DNA of 64,000 nt from Bacteroidota bacterium (GTDB lineage: Bacteria; Bacteroidota; Ignavibacteria; Ignavibacteriales; Ignavibacteriaceae), in NCBI GenBank assembly GCA_021815365.1, contig JAKAGZ010000002.1, positions 106,954 to 170,953 of the forward strand. The letters run 5' to 3'. Position numbers and translations under genes: made by a program. The notes beneath the pieces were generated by a model. That model worked only from the letters and a program-made list of their open reading frames with translations. It was not told the DNA's origin and did not search any database. Of this stretch, positions 37,501-45,365 are shown piece by piece. How positions within the stretch are numbered: position 1 is the first letter of the stretch; every line of letters begins with the position of its first letter.

Positions 37501-38052
37501 CATCTGTCTACACATTCTTTTCTTTTGAATAAACAGCCCGTTATCTTTCTCTCAAATTATTATGACCCTGATAATGATGGATTTTTAGAAGCTAACGAGA
37601 TCGTGCAGCTAAAACTTAACAGCGATCTTGTTGTGCTGAGCAGTTGTAATTCCGGGCTGGGTCAGATTGATCAATCCGAAGGAATTATAGGAATGACAAA
37701 AGCTTTTTATGAGGCAGGTGCTAAAAGTGTAATTGTTTCACTGTGGGAAGTGAATGACAAATATACTTCGGAGTTAATGAAGCTTTTTTATGAAAATCTC
37801 AGCAGCGGGATGAATAAGTCGGAAGCACTACGGCAGGCTAAAATTAAATTCATTAAAGAATATTCTGCTAATCCTTTTTACTGGAGTGCGTTTATTCTTT
37901 CGGGCAATACTTCAGGCATAAATCTTAAAAACAATCCGCGGGTAAATCCTTTATTATTTTCAGTCGCAGGAATAATCCTGATGGCAGCAATAGTTATTTT
38001 TGTTAAGACGAGCAGAAACAAAATCATGTCTTTGATAAAAAACAAAAATTAA
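34564..38052 (+). CDS. Exported TPR-CHAT protease with C-terminal membrane anchor
   Basis: 1162 residues. N-terminal signal segment (VFSKSIIYVLALIVFSLFAG), a long TPR array (about residues 60-650, e.g. YKSAEEYYMKANKLSQKI), then a CHAT domain, a caspase/separase-like cysteine protease, with His984 in HLSTHS and Cys1028 in LSSCNSGLG, and a last membrane helix (about 1131-1152) with a basic tail. Predicted topology puts TPR and CHAT parts in the periplasm, tethered to the inner membrane. Coupled to the anti-sigma gene. A regulator or protease of that protein is my inference; the substrate is unproven. Confidence 0.88.
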   Translation: MVFSKSIIYVLALIVFSLFAGNPQKNTSEAVKKLPSGEINIDSLRSIIKSNSWNKNLMEQYSNYLFNSRYDLRRELNSLKEFPESFQTHYLSSIVLKREGRYSEMFSELISVLKLNPDFIPYYDNLVFAASASDNISVLESEIVSNKTLTDKYKNYLSALINLHSGNYSAALVMLKKITTSDSLNKDILYQLSYTYRNLGNYVEALSAAENALRNAEGDQYFLTKTFIAVGSLYYLSGKYKSAEEYYMKANKLSQKINDKYDEAVSLVDLGIMLDQKGEILKAREYYSRAISIADDFNFTEAKALTHSELGVSYSYTNDLLNAKKNYLTSYNLYERLGNKLRLSLLSDNLARLYMNEFNYREAKNLYEKGLKYAGENKRARVINLTGLADLYANLSNYAKALEYYKSAQKISAGIKDIPLEAEISSGLGSLNFNLGNYRGAIRDYTKESTLCLQSGNSYLLPGAYHHLGLTYLEMDSLAQAENNLSNAYRLSKKYSDIYTQALSSIDLAYLFMEKGSYSKSLSLLSESEKISSAYGLKYLSALALLVEGKVSEKQNNFRKAKLMYESSLNSIQALNEPNIRIELYYSLAKLAEKNNNYREAESRYKEAIKIIERISRALYSKDEIQIAYFSDKDEVYNSLAELLLKEKRYEEALQVVDRSRSRNTIQNLFNIKFESVVKDKRALDDLYDYEWVINSGLYSTKQIDSVKEIYNSMILPLVSKYPFISDISDKNIADIPLNEIQQKLSDDEYLLSFFLTDKEMYIFLVSKNRFEPFVIDINKDELLKLISDISPYFKTSDNSERVFYNQDLFSFNARAAYRLYQKLLAKVLRDVPRNSKIIFSLSPELVTVPFEFLVDKKNNSESPYDYSNNNYLINDYQVSYTPSIELYLREKENDFKNDGKALVVGNPAINNQLTGFAERRGLLEETGGLPRNIALMPLKYSEDEVNEISSLIGADKILVERDATETNFKRFAEHSKIIHLSTHSFLLNKQPVIFLSNYYDPDNDGFLEANEIVQLKLNSDLVVLSSCNSGLGQIDQSEGIIGMTKAFYEAGAKSVIVSLWEVNDKYTSELMKLFYENLSSGMNKSEALRQAKIKFIKEYSANPFYWSAFILSGNTSGINLKNNPRVNPLLFSVAGIILMAAIVIFVKTSRNKIMSLIKNKN

Positions 38053-38828
38053 CTTTTACTGATAACTACGAATGGAAAAACAGTCTTCCCTCTTCCTGAG
38101 ACTTTCTCAATTATTTTAGAAACAACAATCGCAGTTCTATTACAGACACTGTAATCAAATCCTGTTAATTCTTTCCAGCTATGATGATGATAAAAGCCCG
38201 ACATTTCAGGCAAACCGAGATTACAGTAATAATTCTCAGTCCTGGTTATTGCTGATTGTAGTTTATCTTCCTTGTAAAAATTACTATCAGCAATGTAAAT
38301 TTTCCCCTTTGGTTTGAGGAAATAAAAAATTCTTTCTATAAGCTGATTCAGGTCATGAAAGTACTGTATCACACTTGCCAGAATTACTGAATCAAATATT
38401 CCGACAGGAAAAATATTTTCGAAAATATTCCCGTAAACGAATTTTAATCTCTCATTGTTTTTAAATACTTCTGCACCCTGCCTCAGCTCAAACTGATTCA
38501 GGTCAAGTGCGATAATATAGTTACCTGTTTTTTCAGAAACAGCATTTGAAAGCCATCCGTTGCCGCAGCCTATTTCTAAGATCAACTGTTTTTGCTCTTT
38601 GCTAATATGCCTGATCAGTTTAAACATCGTTTGTTTCCGCACCGCCCATTCTTGCTTTAATTTATGTGCGGGATCAATTTCTGGCAAAGAACGCAGCTCG
38701 TCATCAGTATAAATTCTTCCTTCCTTTTTTCTGAGCCCGATGTATTTCTTTTCATCAAACTTCTGATTTTCCGGTAACGAAAGATAGCTGACACCGCCGA
38801 TTATTTTCTTGGGTTTAAGCTCAAACAT
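38049..38828 (-). CDS. SAM-dependent methyltransferase
   Basis: 259 residues, class I methyltransferase. Motif I is ILEIGCGNGWL, followed by IIALDLN and a motif IV-like FDSVILASVIQYFHDL. The first 75 residues are an extra N-terminal part (IGLRKKEGRIYTDDEL). The substrate is unknown. It ends 4 bases inside the CHAT gene on the other strand and faces the next methyltransferase gene across 89 bases, so it is the first gene of the glycan or small-molecule region. Confidence 0.85.
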   Translation of the reverse strand: MFELKPKKIIGGVSYLSLPENQKFDEKKYIGLRKKEGRIYTDDELRSLPEIDPAHKLKQEWAVRKQTMFKLIRHISKEQKQLILEIGCGNGWLSNAVSEKTGNYIIALDLNQFELRQGAEVFKNNERLKFVYGNIFENIFPVGIFDSVILASVIQYFHDLNQLIERIFYFLKPKGKIYIADSNFYKEDKLQSAITRTENYYCNLGLPEMSGFYHHHSWKELTGFDYSVCNRTAIVVSKIIEKVSGRGKTVFPFVVISKS

Positions 38829-38917
38829 AGCTGGTATTGTTTCTATTAGTTGTTGTGGTTTATTTTAGTCACAAATTCCGGTTTTTCATCACTATAATAT
38901 GAAAATTAAATATAAAT

Positions 38918-39718
38918 ATGCAGAGTTTTGAACTTGTAAGCGAAGCCTTTTCACGCCAGTCTGAAATTTTTGATAAGTATGAGGAACAAAATGAAATCCT
39001 CAAATGGATGCGTTCTGTTACCAGAACTCATGTTTTAAGGCATTTAAAAAATGGTGATGAAATCCTCGAAATAAATTCAGGCACCGGGTTGGATGCTGTT
39101 TTTTTTGCCGGCAAAGGCTTTAAGGTGCATTGCACAGATATTTCTGAAGGGATGCTGAAAAAACTCCGCAGTAAAATTAATAATTATAACTTCAGCAGAC
39201 TGATCACCTGGCAGCAGCTTTCGTTTACTGAACTTGATAAACTGAGCGGAAGAGTTTTTGATTATCTCTTTTCAAATTTTGGTGGATTGAACTGCTCATC
39301 AGATTTAAAATCTGTGTTCATTCATTTTAAAAAAATATTGAAGCCGCAGAGCAAAGTTACTCTCGTTATTATTCCGCCCTTCTGTCCGTGGGAGTTAGCT
39401 CTTTTGCTGAAGGGAAATTTTAAAACTGCTTTCAGAAGGCTTCGGAAGAATGGGGTTGCTGCAAATATTGAAGGTGTAAATTTTCAAACATATTATTACA
39501 GTGTAAGTGATGTAATAAAAGCTCTCGGTCCTGATTTTCGCATTGTAGAGGTTCAGGGGCTTGCTTCTGTAAGCCCGCCGCCGTATATGATTAATTTTCC
39601 GCGAAAATATCCACACTTATATAAATTTTTAACAAAGCTCGATGAAAAAATTTCCGGCAGCTTTCCTTTTAACAGATTTGCAGATCATTTTATTTTAACA
39701 GCAGAATATAATCCATAA
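38918..39718 (+). CDS. SAM-dependent methyltransferase
   Basis: 266 residues. Motif I is present in a weaker form as ILEINSGTGLDA, followed by VHCTDIS and a FDYLFSNFGGLN segment in motif IV position. The C-terminal half is rich in aromatic residues (FQTYYYSVSDVIKAL), which may form the substrate pocket. It is followed after five bases by a glycosyltransferase gene, which points to methylation of a sugar or glycolipid, though sequence cannot prove this. Confidence 0.85.
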   Translation: MQSFELVSEAFSRQSEIFDKYEEQNEILKWMRSVTRTHVLRHLKNGDEILEINSGTGLDAVFFAGKGFKVHCTDISEGMLKKLRSKINNYNFSRLITWQQLSFTELDKLSGRVFDYLFSNFGGLNCSSDLKSVFIHFKKILKPQSKVTLVIIPPFCPWELALLLKGNFKTAFRRLRKNGVAANIEGVNFQTYYYSVSDVIKALGPDFRIVEVQGLASVSPPPYMINFPRKYPHLYKFLTKLDEKISGSFPFNRFADHFILTAEYNP

Positions 39719-39723
39719 AAACG

Positions 39724-40770
39724 ATGCACGTTCTTGTAATTACATCAGGCTTCCCTGAGAATGAGAAAGACACTGACTGCATTCCCCCAATGCAGGAATA
39801 TTTTCGTTCGTTGATAAAAAATCATCCTGAAATTAAAGTCACAGTAATTTCTATACACTATCCTTACAAAAATTTTGTTTATCAATGGGAAAGTATAAAA
39901 GTTTATAGCTGCGGGGCAGCCAGATCGTCACAGCCAAAAAGATTTCTTTACTGGCTGCGTGCCGTTTACCTGGCTTTGAAAATAAACAGAAAATCAAAAA
40001 TAGATATCATACACAGTTTCTGGCTTACAGAGTCTGCGATGATAGCAGCTTTTATCAGCTTGATTTTACAGGTTAAGCATATAAACACTATGATGGGGCA
40101 GGATGCAAAGAGTGGGAATAAGTATTTAAAGATTCTTCCGTTAAAAAAAATAATGAAAGTGGCTGTATCTGAAAATCAGTCATTATATTTTTCACGCTCT
40201 GCTGGTAAAGAACCTGAATATGTTATTCCCTGGGGGATTGAAAAATTTTTTGTTGAAAAAGATGAACGCGCCATAGACCTGGTCGGTGCCGGTTCGTTGA
40301 TTCCACTGAAGAATTTCAGATTATTCATTGAAATAGTTAAAAAATTAAAAACAGATTTTCCTTCGATAAAATGCCTGTTGATAGGTGATGGAGTGGAAAG
40401 GGGAACTCTTGAGGAATTAATATCGAAATATGATCTGAGAAATAATATCTCTTTGACCGGTCATATAAAACGCGAAGAGGTATTAAGGTTTATGATGAAA
40501 AGCAAAATCCTTCTTCACACTTCTGGCTACGAGGCTTACGGCTATGTGATTGCTGAGGCTCTTGCATCAGGGTGTTACGTCGTAAGCAAGAATGTTGGCT
40601 GTGCCAGGCAGGGTGAAAAATTATTTGTTGCAGACACTGAAGAAGAATTAAGTTCAATGATTTGCAGAATATTAAAAACGGCACGTAACTATGAACCGAA
40701 GATCATTCATCCTGTTACTGCAACTGTTGATTCTTACGTACGACTTTATGAAAAATATTCCGCCGGATGA
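39724..40770 (+). CDS. Glycosyltransferase family 4-type
   Basis: 348 residues with GT-B fold markers: VGAGSLIPLKNFRLFIEIVKKL, a nucleotide-sugar-binding segment CLLIGDGVERGTLEEL and the retaining-GT motif EAYGYVIAEALASGCYVV. No signal or membrane segment; it acts at the inner face of the membrane on a nucleotide-sugar donor. The end overlaps the next gene by four bases. The neighbouring flippase suggests building a lipid-linked glycan. Confidence 0.9.
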   Translation: MHVLVITSGFPENEKDTDCIPPMQEYFRSLIKNHPEIKVTVISIHYPYKNFVYQWESIKVYSCGAARSSQPKRFLYWLRAVYLALKINRKSKIDIIHSFWLTESAMIAAFISLILQVKHINTMMGQDAKSGNKYLKILPLKKIMKVAVSENQSLYFSRSAGKEPEYVIPWGIEKFFVEKDERAIDLVGAGSLIPLKNFRLFIEIVKKLKTDFPSIKCLLIGDGVERGTLEELISKYDLRNNISLTGHIKREEVLRFMMKSKILLHTSGYEAYGYVIAEALASGCYVVSKNVGCARQGEKLFVADTEEELSSMICRILKTARNYEPKIIHPVTATVDSYVRLYEKYSAG

Positions 40771-42158
40771 AAATGAACAGCACCACAGAGAAAAAATTAT
40801 TTTATAATTACTGTGAACTCCTAAAAGAGTTTATAAAAATTATCAAAGACAGGGCGGTGATATATGGAATTTCAAATAAGATATGGTTATTTCTTTCATC
40901 TGCGGCAACGGCAACTTTAATAATAATTTTTTTCACACCGGAACTACAGGGCTATTATTATGCTTTCAACAGTCTGTTGGGGATACAGACGCTTTTCGTG
41001 ATGGGAATTGGGCAGATCATCCAGCAATTTATCAGCCACGAATGGGCGAAGATAAATTTTGATCCCGGCTCAGGTTTCTCGGGGGATAAAATAGCTCTCG
41101 AAAGATTAGCATCAATAAAACAATTTACTGTAAAATGGTTTTCGTGGATCACACTTTTAATGTTTTTTGGTTTAAGTGCAGGCGGATTTTTCTTTTTGAT
41201 AAAATCTTCCCCGGACAGCGATGTTTACTTATCTGAATGGCTTTTCCCGTGGCTGGTAATTTGTCTGCTTAAATCAATGCAGATTTTATTATCACCTGGC
41301 TTGACATTTCTCGAAGGCATTAATGAAGTTGAAAACATAAACCGTTTTCGTTTGAAACAATCGTTAAGTGAAAGAATCACTTCCTGGTTTGTTATGATTC
41401 TTGGAGGGAAACTATGGCTCTTTTCAGCAGGGACAACAGTCAATCTTTTGGGGCAGATAAATTTCTTCAGGAGAAAATATTACGCTCTGCTGAAAGAGGT
41501 ACTAAGTCTTAAATCAGCAGAAAATAAAATCTGGAAAAAAGAAATACTCCCGCTTCAATGGAGATCAGCGATAAGTTCAGTCACAGGTTTTCTGAATTTT
41601 TCTTTTATTATACCATTGATATTCTGGTATCTGGGTCCTGTTGCTGCCGGTAGTGCGGGAATAAGCTGGGCAGTCATCACAATGTTCTGGGGGCTTTCGG
41701 TAACAATAATAACTACGAAGATGCCAACTTTTGCAATTGCTGCAGCAAGTAAAAATTACAATAAATTAAACAGAACTTTCTTTATTTCAACATTGAATTC
41801 TACGCTGTTGCTTTTGATCACAGTTCTTTCGTTTAATCTCGGTTTAATCTTGCTAAAAAATATTTCTCCCTCGGTTTCTGAAAGATTTCTTGATCCTTTG
41901 CCGTTGTTTTTATTCTCTTTGTCTGTTATTCCTCACCATATCCGCTTTGCAATGGTAAGTTATATGAGGGCATTGAAGAGAGAACCATTCTGGAAAATTT
42001 CACTTGCTGAATCAGTACTTATACTTATTGTTCTTCCATTATGTTGTAAAAATTTTGGGATGACAGGACTTGGAGCGGGCTTTTTGTTTATAATAATTAT
42101 AATAACTGCCATCACCTATTTTGTTTTCAAAAAGATGAAATGTGAATCGGCACCTTGA
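40767..42158 (+). CDS. Wzx-like oligosaccharide flippase (MOP superfamily)
   Basis: 463 residues with about twelve hydrophobic segments, the usual number for MATE/MOP-type flippases. The N-terminus is short and charged, then helices run to the end (FLFIIIIITAITYFVF). Such proteins move lipid-linked repeat units across the inner membrane. A glutamate- and lysine-rich cytosolic loop follows the second helix (FISHEWAKINFDPGS). Motifs are weak, so identity rests on hydropathy, size and the neighbouring glycosyltransferase. Confidence 0.75.
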   Translation: MKMNSTTEKKLFYNYCELLKEFIKIIKDRAVIYGISNKIWLFLSSAATATLIIIFFTPELQGYYYAFNSLLGIQTLFVMGIGQIIQQFISHEWAKINFDPGSGFSGDKIALERLASIKQFTVKWFSWITLLMFFGLSAGGFFFLIKSSPDSDVYLSEWLFPWLVICLLKSMQILLSPGLTFLEGINEVENINRFRLKQSLSERITSWFVMILGGKLWLFSAGTTVNLLGQINFFRRKYYALLKEVLSLKSAENKIWKKEILPLQWRSAISSVTGFLNFSFIIPLIFWYLGPVAAGSAGISWAVITMFWGLSVTIITTKMPTFAIAAASKNYNKLNRTFFISTLNSTLLLLITVLSFNLGLILLKNISPSVSERFLDPLPLFLFSLSVIPHHIRFAMVSYMRALKREPFWKISLAESVLILIVLPLCCKNFGMTGLGAGFLFIIIIITAITYFVFKKMKCESAP

Positions 42159-42159
42159 T

Positions 42160-43287
42160 TTATTTCTCATTTAATAATTTTTTATAAAACTCTTTTGCTT
42201 TTTGTGAAATTATTTCATAACTCAGGTTTGACTTAAATAATGCCGCAGTTTTTTCTGATTCGTAGTTCAAAGGAAGTGCTAATACTTTTTTTGCAGCCTG
42301 ATAAAAAGATTCCGCATTACCTGCTTTCCACAAGCCGCCGATCTTTCCATTGCAAGTTATCGTTTTAAAAGATGGAATATCCGTTACTATCGGAACAACT
42401 CCGCAGGCGATAGCTTCTATCAGGCTGTAGCCAGATCCTTCATAATGACTGCCGAGAACAAAATAATCAGCACTGTTGTAATAATCCTGCATTTGCGTAT
42501 GATCTATTTTACCTAAAAGCTGCACTGAATCATTTAGCCTGTTTTGATTACTAACTAAAGATAAAATATCTTGTTCAAGATCATTTTCAGAATATATCAT
42601 ATACAACTTTGCCAGCGGGAAATCCTTTAACAACAATTGGAAGCCGGAAATTACAGTTAACGGGTCTTTATTACTGTTCAGTCTGCCAACCCATAAAAAG
42701 ACAGGATTACCATTTAAGTCAGTTTTACTTTTCGCATCTTTTCTGTCTGATCTAGAAAAAAATGTAGAGCCTTCGGTTATCTCTGCAAAATTTTTATTGC
42801 GGGGAAGAGCATTTGAGCTGATCCAATCATCATAAATCCCTTTTGATGAAAAAATAAATCCGTCTGCGGATTTCGAAAAATATTTCCGCATAATTTTGCC
42901 GGGTCCTTTCCAGGCTTTCTCAGCGTGATGTTGAATGATAATCCTTGATGAAGGGGATTTTTTCTTCAGTGCATAAGCCTGGTAAACATAGTCTAAGCTG
43001 TTTACGTGAATTAAATCAGGCTTGTCACGGATTATCTTTTCGTGAAAGGCTTCCGGTCTTTGCAGAGATTTCAGCCGGTGATTTTCTCCATCATTTATTA
43101 AATTATATGTTACTTTATCTTTTCTCAAAAATAAATCCTGATTGAATCTCTGGTAAACATTGACTTCAAAGTCTTCACCTGTAATTGCATTGCACCAGCC
43201 GGGGATGCTGGGGTAACGGATAAAATATTCACTAAGTGAAATATCTCTGTCGTAGTAATAATTTATGTAAGCTATTTTAGCCGGCAT
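42160..43287 (-). CDS. Glycosyltransferase family 4-type
   Basis: 375 residues, GT-B fold: PVFLWVGRLNSNKDPLTVISGF in the hinge region and the retaining motif GSGYSLIEAIACGVVPIVTDIP. The N-terminus (AKIAYINYYYDRD) lacks a membrane segment. The gene ends one base from the stop of the flippase gene, tail to tail, and is preceded on the same strand by the amidohydrolase gene three bases away, so it forms an operon with the amidohydrolase and methyltransferase genes. Confidence 0.9.
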   Translation of the reverse strand: MPAKIAYINYYYDRDISLSEYFIRYPSIPGWCNAITGEDFEVNVYQRFNQDLFLRKDKVTYNLINDGENHRLKSLQRPEAFHEKIIRDKPDLIHVNSLDYVYQAYALKKKSPSSRIIIQHHAEKAWKGPGKIMRKYFSKSADGFIFSSKGIYDDWISSNALPRNKNFAEITEGSTFFSRSDRKDAKSKTDLNGNPVFLWVGRLNSNKDPLTVISGFQLLLKDFPLAKLYMIYSENDLEQDILSLVSNQNRLNDSVQLLGKIDHTQMQDYYNSADYFVLGSHYEGSGYSLIEAIACGVVPIVTDIPSFKTITCNGKIGGLWKAGNAESFYQAAKKVLALPLNYESEKTAALFKSNLSYEIISQKAKEFYKKLLNEK

Positions 43288-43290
43288 CTG

Positions 43291-44469
43291 TCAAAACTTT
43301 TTAACAGGTTTAACCGGGAAATTATATTCAGGAATATAATTCTGAATTGATAACATTAAATTACAAATCCCGGCAGTAATATATTTGCGAACTGAATTTA
43401 TACTTACGAGATCAAAATCTTTTTCTGTAATTGCCCGTTGTTCATTTTGCAGCTCCTCATCAATAAAGACAATTTCACCGTTTTTAATTATTAATAATAT
43501 ATCTTCAGGGTTGATGCTGTAAAAACTTTTCCAGTAATCATCGGATTTTTTCTTTGCTACAACGATATCTGCTTTTTTATTTGCGGAAATTTTTCCCGCC
43601 AGGTTTAACCGCCATATATCTGATGCAGTTTCTGTTAGGCTATTATACAATTCTTCGTCTGTTAAGAGATTCAGATTTCTTGCTAAGCGCAGTTGATTCC
43701 AAATATTCCAATCGGCACTAAGTGCAGAATCTGTCCCGAATAAAATTTTAGTTTGTTTTTTCAGAGTTTGAATATCTGCCGTTTGATTGTATAAAAATAA
43801 ATTCGAATCCGGACACCAGACTATTGCGCGAAAATTTCTGCATTGCCTTTCCTTCAATGAAATGGCATGCACCCCCACCAGTTTTTTCCTGAAAATATTC
43901 CAGTTGATCAGCTTATCAATTTCCCGCTCAGACTCATTGTCAATTCCTTCTCCAATATGAACTGCAACGGGGAGATCATTGAAGAAAGTATTTAGTTTTA
44001 TCTTCCATCTTTTCTCAAGCCTGATCGAATGCAAATAGTTAAAACCTGTATAAACAACCGGCAGGTGCCTGAAATTAAAAACAGCACCGTTACCGTGATG
44101 GACAACAGTTGCAACTCCGCAAATAAGATTTTTGTATAGCCCCCATTTGAACCTGAGTTCATAAGGAATTTTTTTTACCCTTTCGATCTTATCCTGAAAC
44201 AAGGAGTGAATATCATCACCCCATTCAACATAGTTTTTATAGAATCTGCTGCCAAGTTTCGGAAATAAATTAAACTCAAGATGATCGTGGGAATTAATGA
44301 GTCCCGGGAAAGCAAGCGCATTCGAAAAATCAAGTTTTATTGCACCGGTATTTTCGATAAAGTTGTTCAGACCATAGCAGACATTCTTAATGACTGAATT
44401 TTCTATCTCGATTTGTGAGACGTCATTATAATTTTCTGCATTACGTACATTGTTTATAAGTATTCTCAT
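43291..44469 (-). CDS. Amidohydrolase-superfamily metal-dependent hydrolase (cytosine-deaminase/TRZ type)
   Basis: 392 residues with the metal-ligand series of the superfamily: HDH (residues 61-63, NSHDHLEF), a histidine in VAVHIGEG, another in VGVHAISL and the aspartate in LFGTDSALSADWN. The C-terminal beta part has DIVVAKK and IKNGEIVFIDEE. It would hydrolyse an amide, an amidine or a heterocyclic amine. In a glycan region it might deaminate or deacetylate a precursor. The start overlaps the methyltransferase stop by four bases. Confidence 0.82.
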   Translation of the reverse strand: MRILINNVRNAENYNDVSQIEIENSVIKNVCYGLNNFIENTGAIKLDFSNALAFPGLINSHDHLEFNLFPKLGSRFYKNYVEWGDDIHSLFQDKIERVKKIPYELRFKWGLYKNLICGVATVVHHGNGAVFNFRHLPVVYTGFNYLHSIRLEKRWKIKLNTFFNDLPVAVHIGEGIDNESEREIDKLINWNIFRKKLVGVHAISLKERQCRNFRAIVWCPDSNLFLYNQTADIQTLKKQTKILFGTDSALSADWNIWNQLRLARNLNLLTDEELYNSLTETASDIWRLNLAGKISANKKADIVVAKKKSDDYWKSFYSINPEDILLIIKNGEIVFIDEELQNEQRAITEKDFDLVSINSVRKYITAGICNLMLSIQNYIPEYNFPVKPVKKF

Positions 44470-45212
44470 CTTGTTAAATATAAGCCGTAAATAAATGGTA
44501 AGCCTTTGAATCTTTCGTAAACGCCGATTGCGTTTTTCTTTTCGTAAAAAAGTTTTACGTCTTCATCAATTTTCTTTTCAATTAAGTCAGAGGTACGGAA
44601 GCCTGACTGATGCAGCAGCTTTTCAATTTTATTTATTTTGTGTATAAAATTTTTTATAGTGACAGTCTTATCATTGTAGCTGCCAGAATTGGTCACTACG
44701 TGAAAACTTCTTGATCCGCCGTTCTCTAAAATTTGAGGATGTAAGTCAGTTATTATAATTTCTGATTTGTCTCTGATTACTCTGTTCCATTCCCGGAACA
44801 AATTATTCAAATTTTTTATGTGTGCAATTACAAGGGTTGAGATAATAATGTCGCACGATTTATCAGCAAGGAAAGTCAATTTTTCGTTTTGCAGCAGATG
44901 CGTTTCCGCGTTTGGAAATTTTATTTTTACCTTTGAAAGCATTTCAGGTGATATATCGCAGCCGATAATTTTGCCCGGATTGTGGTTAAATATTTCCTGC
45001 CAGTTTCTTCCGGTGCCGCAGCCATAATCGAGGATTGTCTTTTCTTTAAAATTTATTTTGCTCAAAAATTCTTTCAGAATAATATTGTCATAAAACAGAA
45101 TTAAGTTATCCTGCTCACTGTCGTAAGTCTCTGACCAGATTTTATATGCTTCCCTTGCCGACCAATCTTTTTGTCTCTGAAAAATTCTTTTTATTTTAGA
45201 AATGATTTCCAT
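44466..45212 (-). CDS. SAM-dependent methyltransferase
   Basis: 248 residues, ubiE/COQ5-like class I fold. It begins with a helical region (WSAREAYKIWSETYDSEQDN), then motif I TILDYGCGTGRNWQ and IIGCDIS, and motif IV CDIIISTLVIAHIKNL. It heads the minus-strand operon methyltransferase-amidohydrolase-glycosyltransferase, with a four-base overlap to the amidohydrolase gene. The substrate is unknown. Confidence 0.87.
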   Translation of the reverse strand: MEIISKIKRIFQRQKDWSAREAYKIWSETYDSEQDNLILFYDNIILKEFLSKINFKEKTILDYGCGTGRNWQEIFNHNPGKIIGCDISPEMLSKVKIKFPNAETHLLQNEKLTFLADKSCDIIISTLVIAHIKNLNNLFREWNRVIRDKSEIIITDLHPQILENGGSRSFHVVTNSGSYNDKTVTIKNFIHKINKIEKLLHQSGFRTSDLIEKKIDEDVKLFYEKKNAIGVYERFKGLPFIYGLYLTR

Positions 45213-45296
45213 TACCAGGCTTAATAGTTTTAAGGTGCTTTCTTTAGTGAAAAATAAGATAAAAGAAGGACTTTTCCGCTGTGACGAGACAGAGCA

Positions 45297-45365
45297 ATGT
45301 GGTTTGTCACCATTGTTATTGTATTTTTACTAATTTACTCAGGATCATACATCAATAATAGCTAA
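45297..45365 (+). CDS. Possible 22-residue hydrophobic leader peptide
   Basis: A 22-codon frame, mostly one hydrophobic helix (WFVTIVIVFLLIYSGS), ends with its TAA directly abutting the ATG of the radical SAM gene, which itself lacks a visible ribosome site. Translation could pass from one to the other. The start has no strong ribosome site either, so this could be chance. Confidence 0.3.
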   Translation: MWFVTIVIVFLLIYSGSYINNS

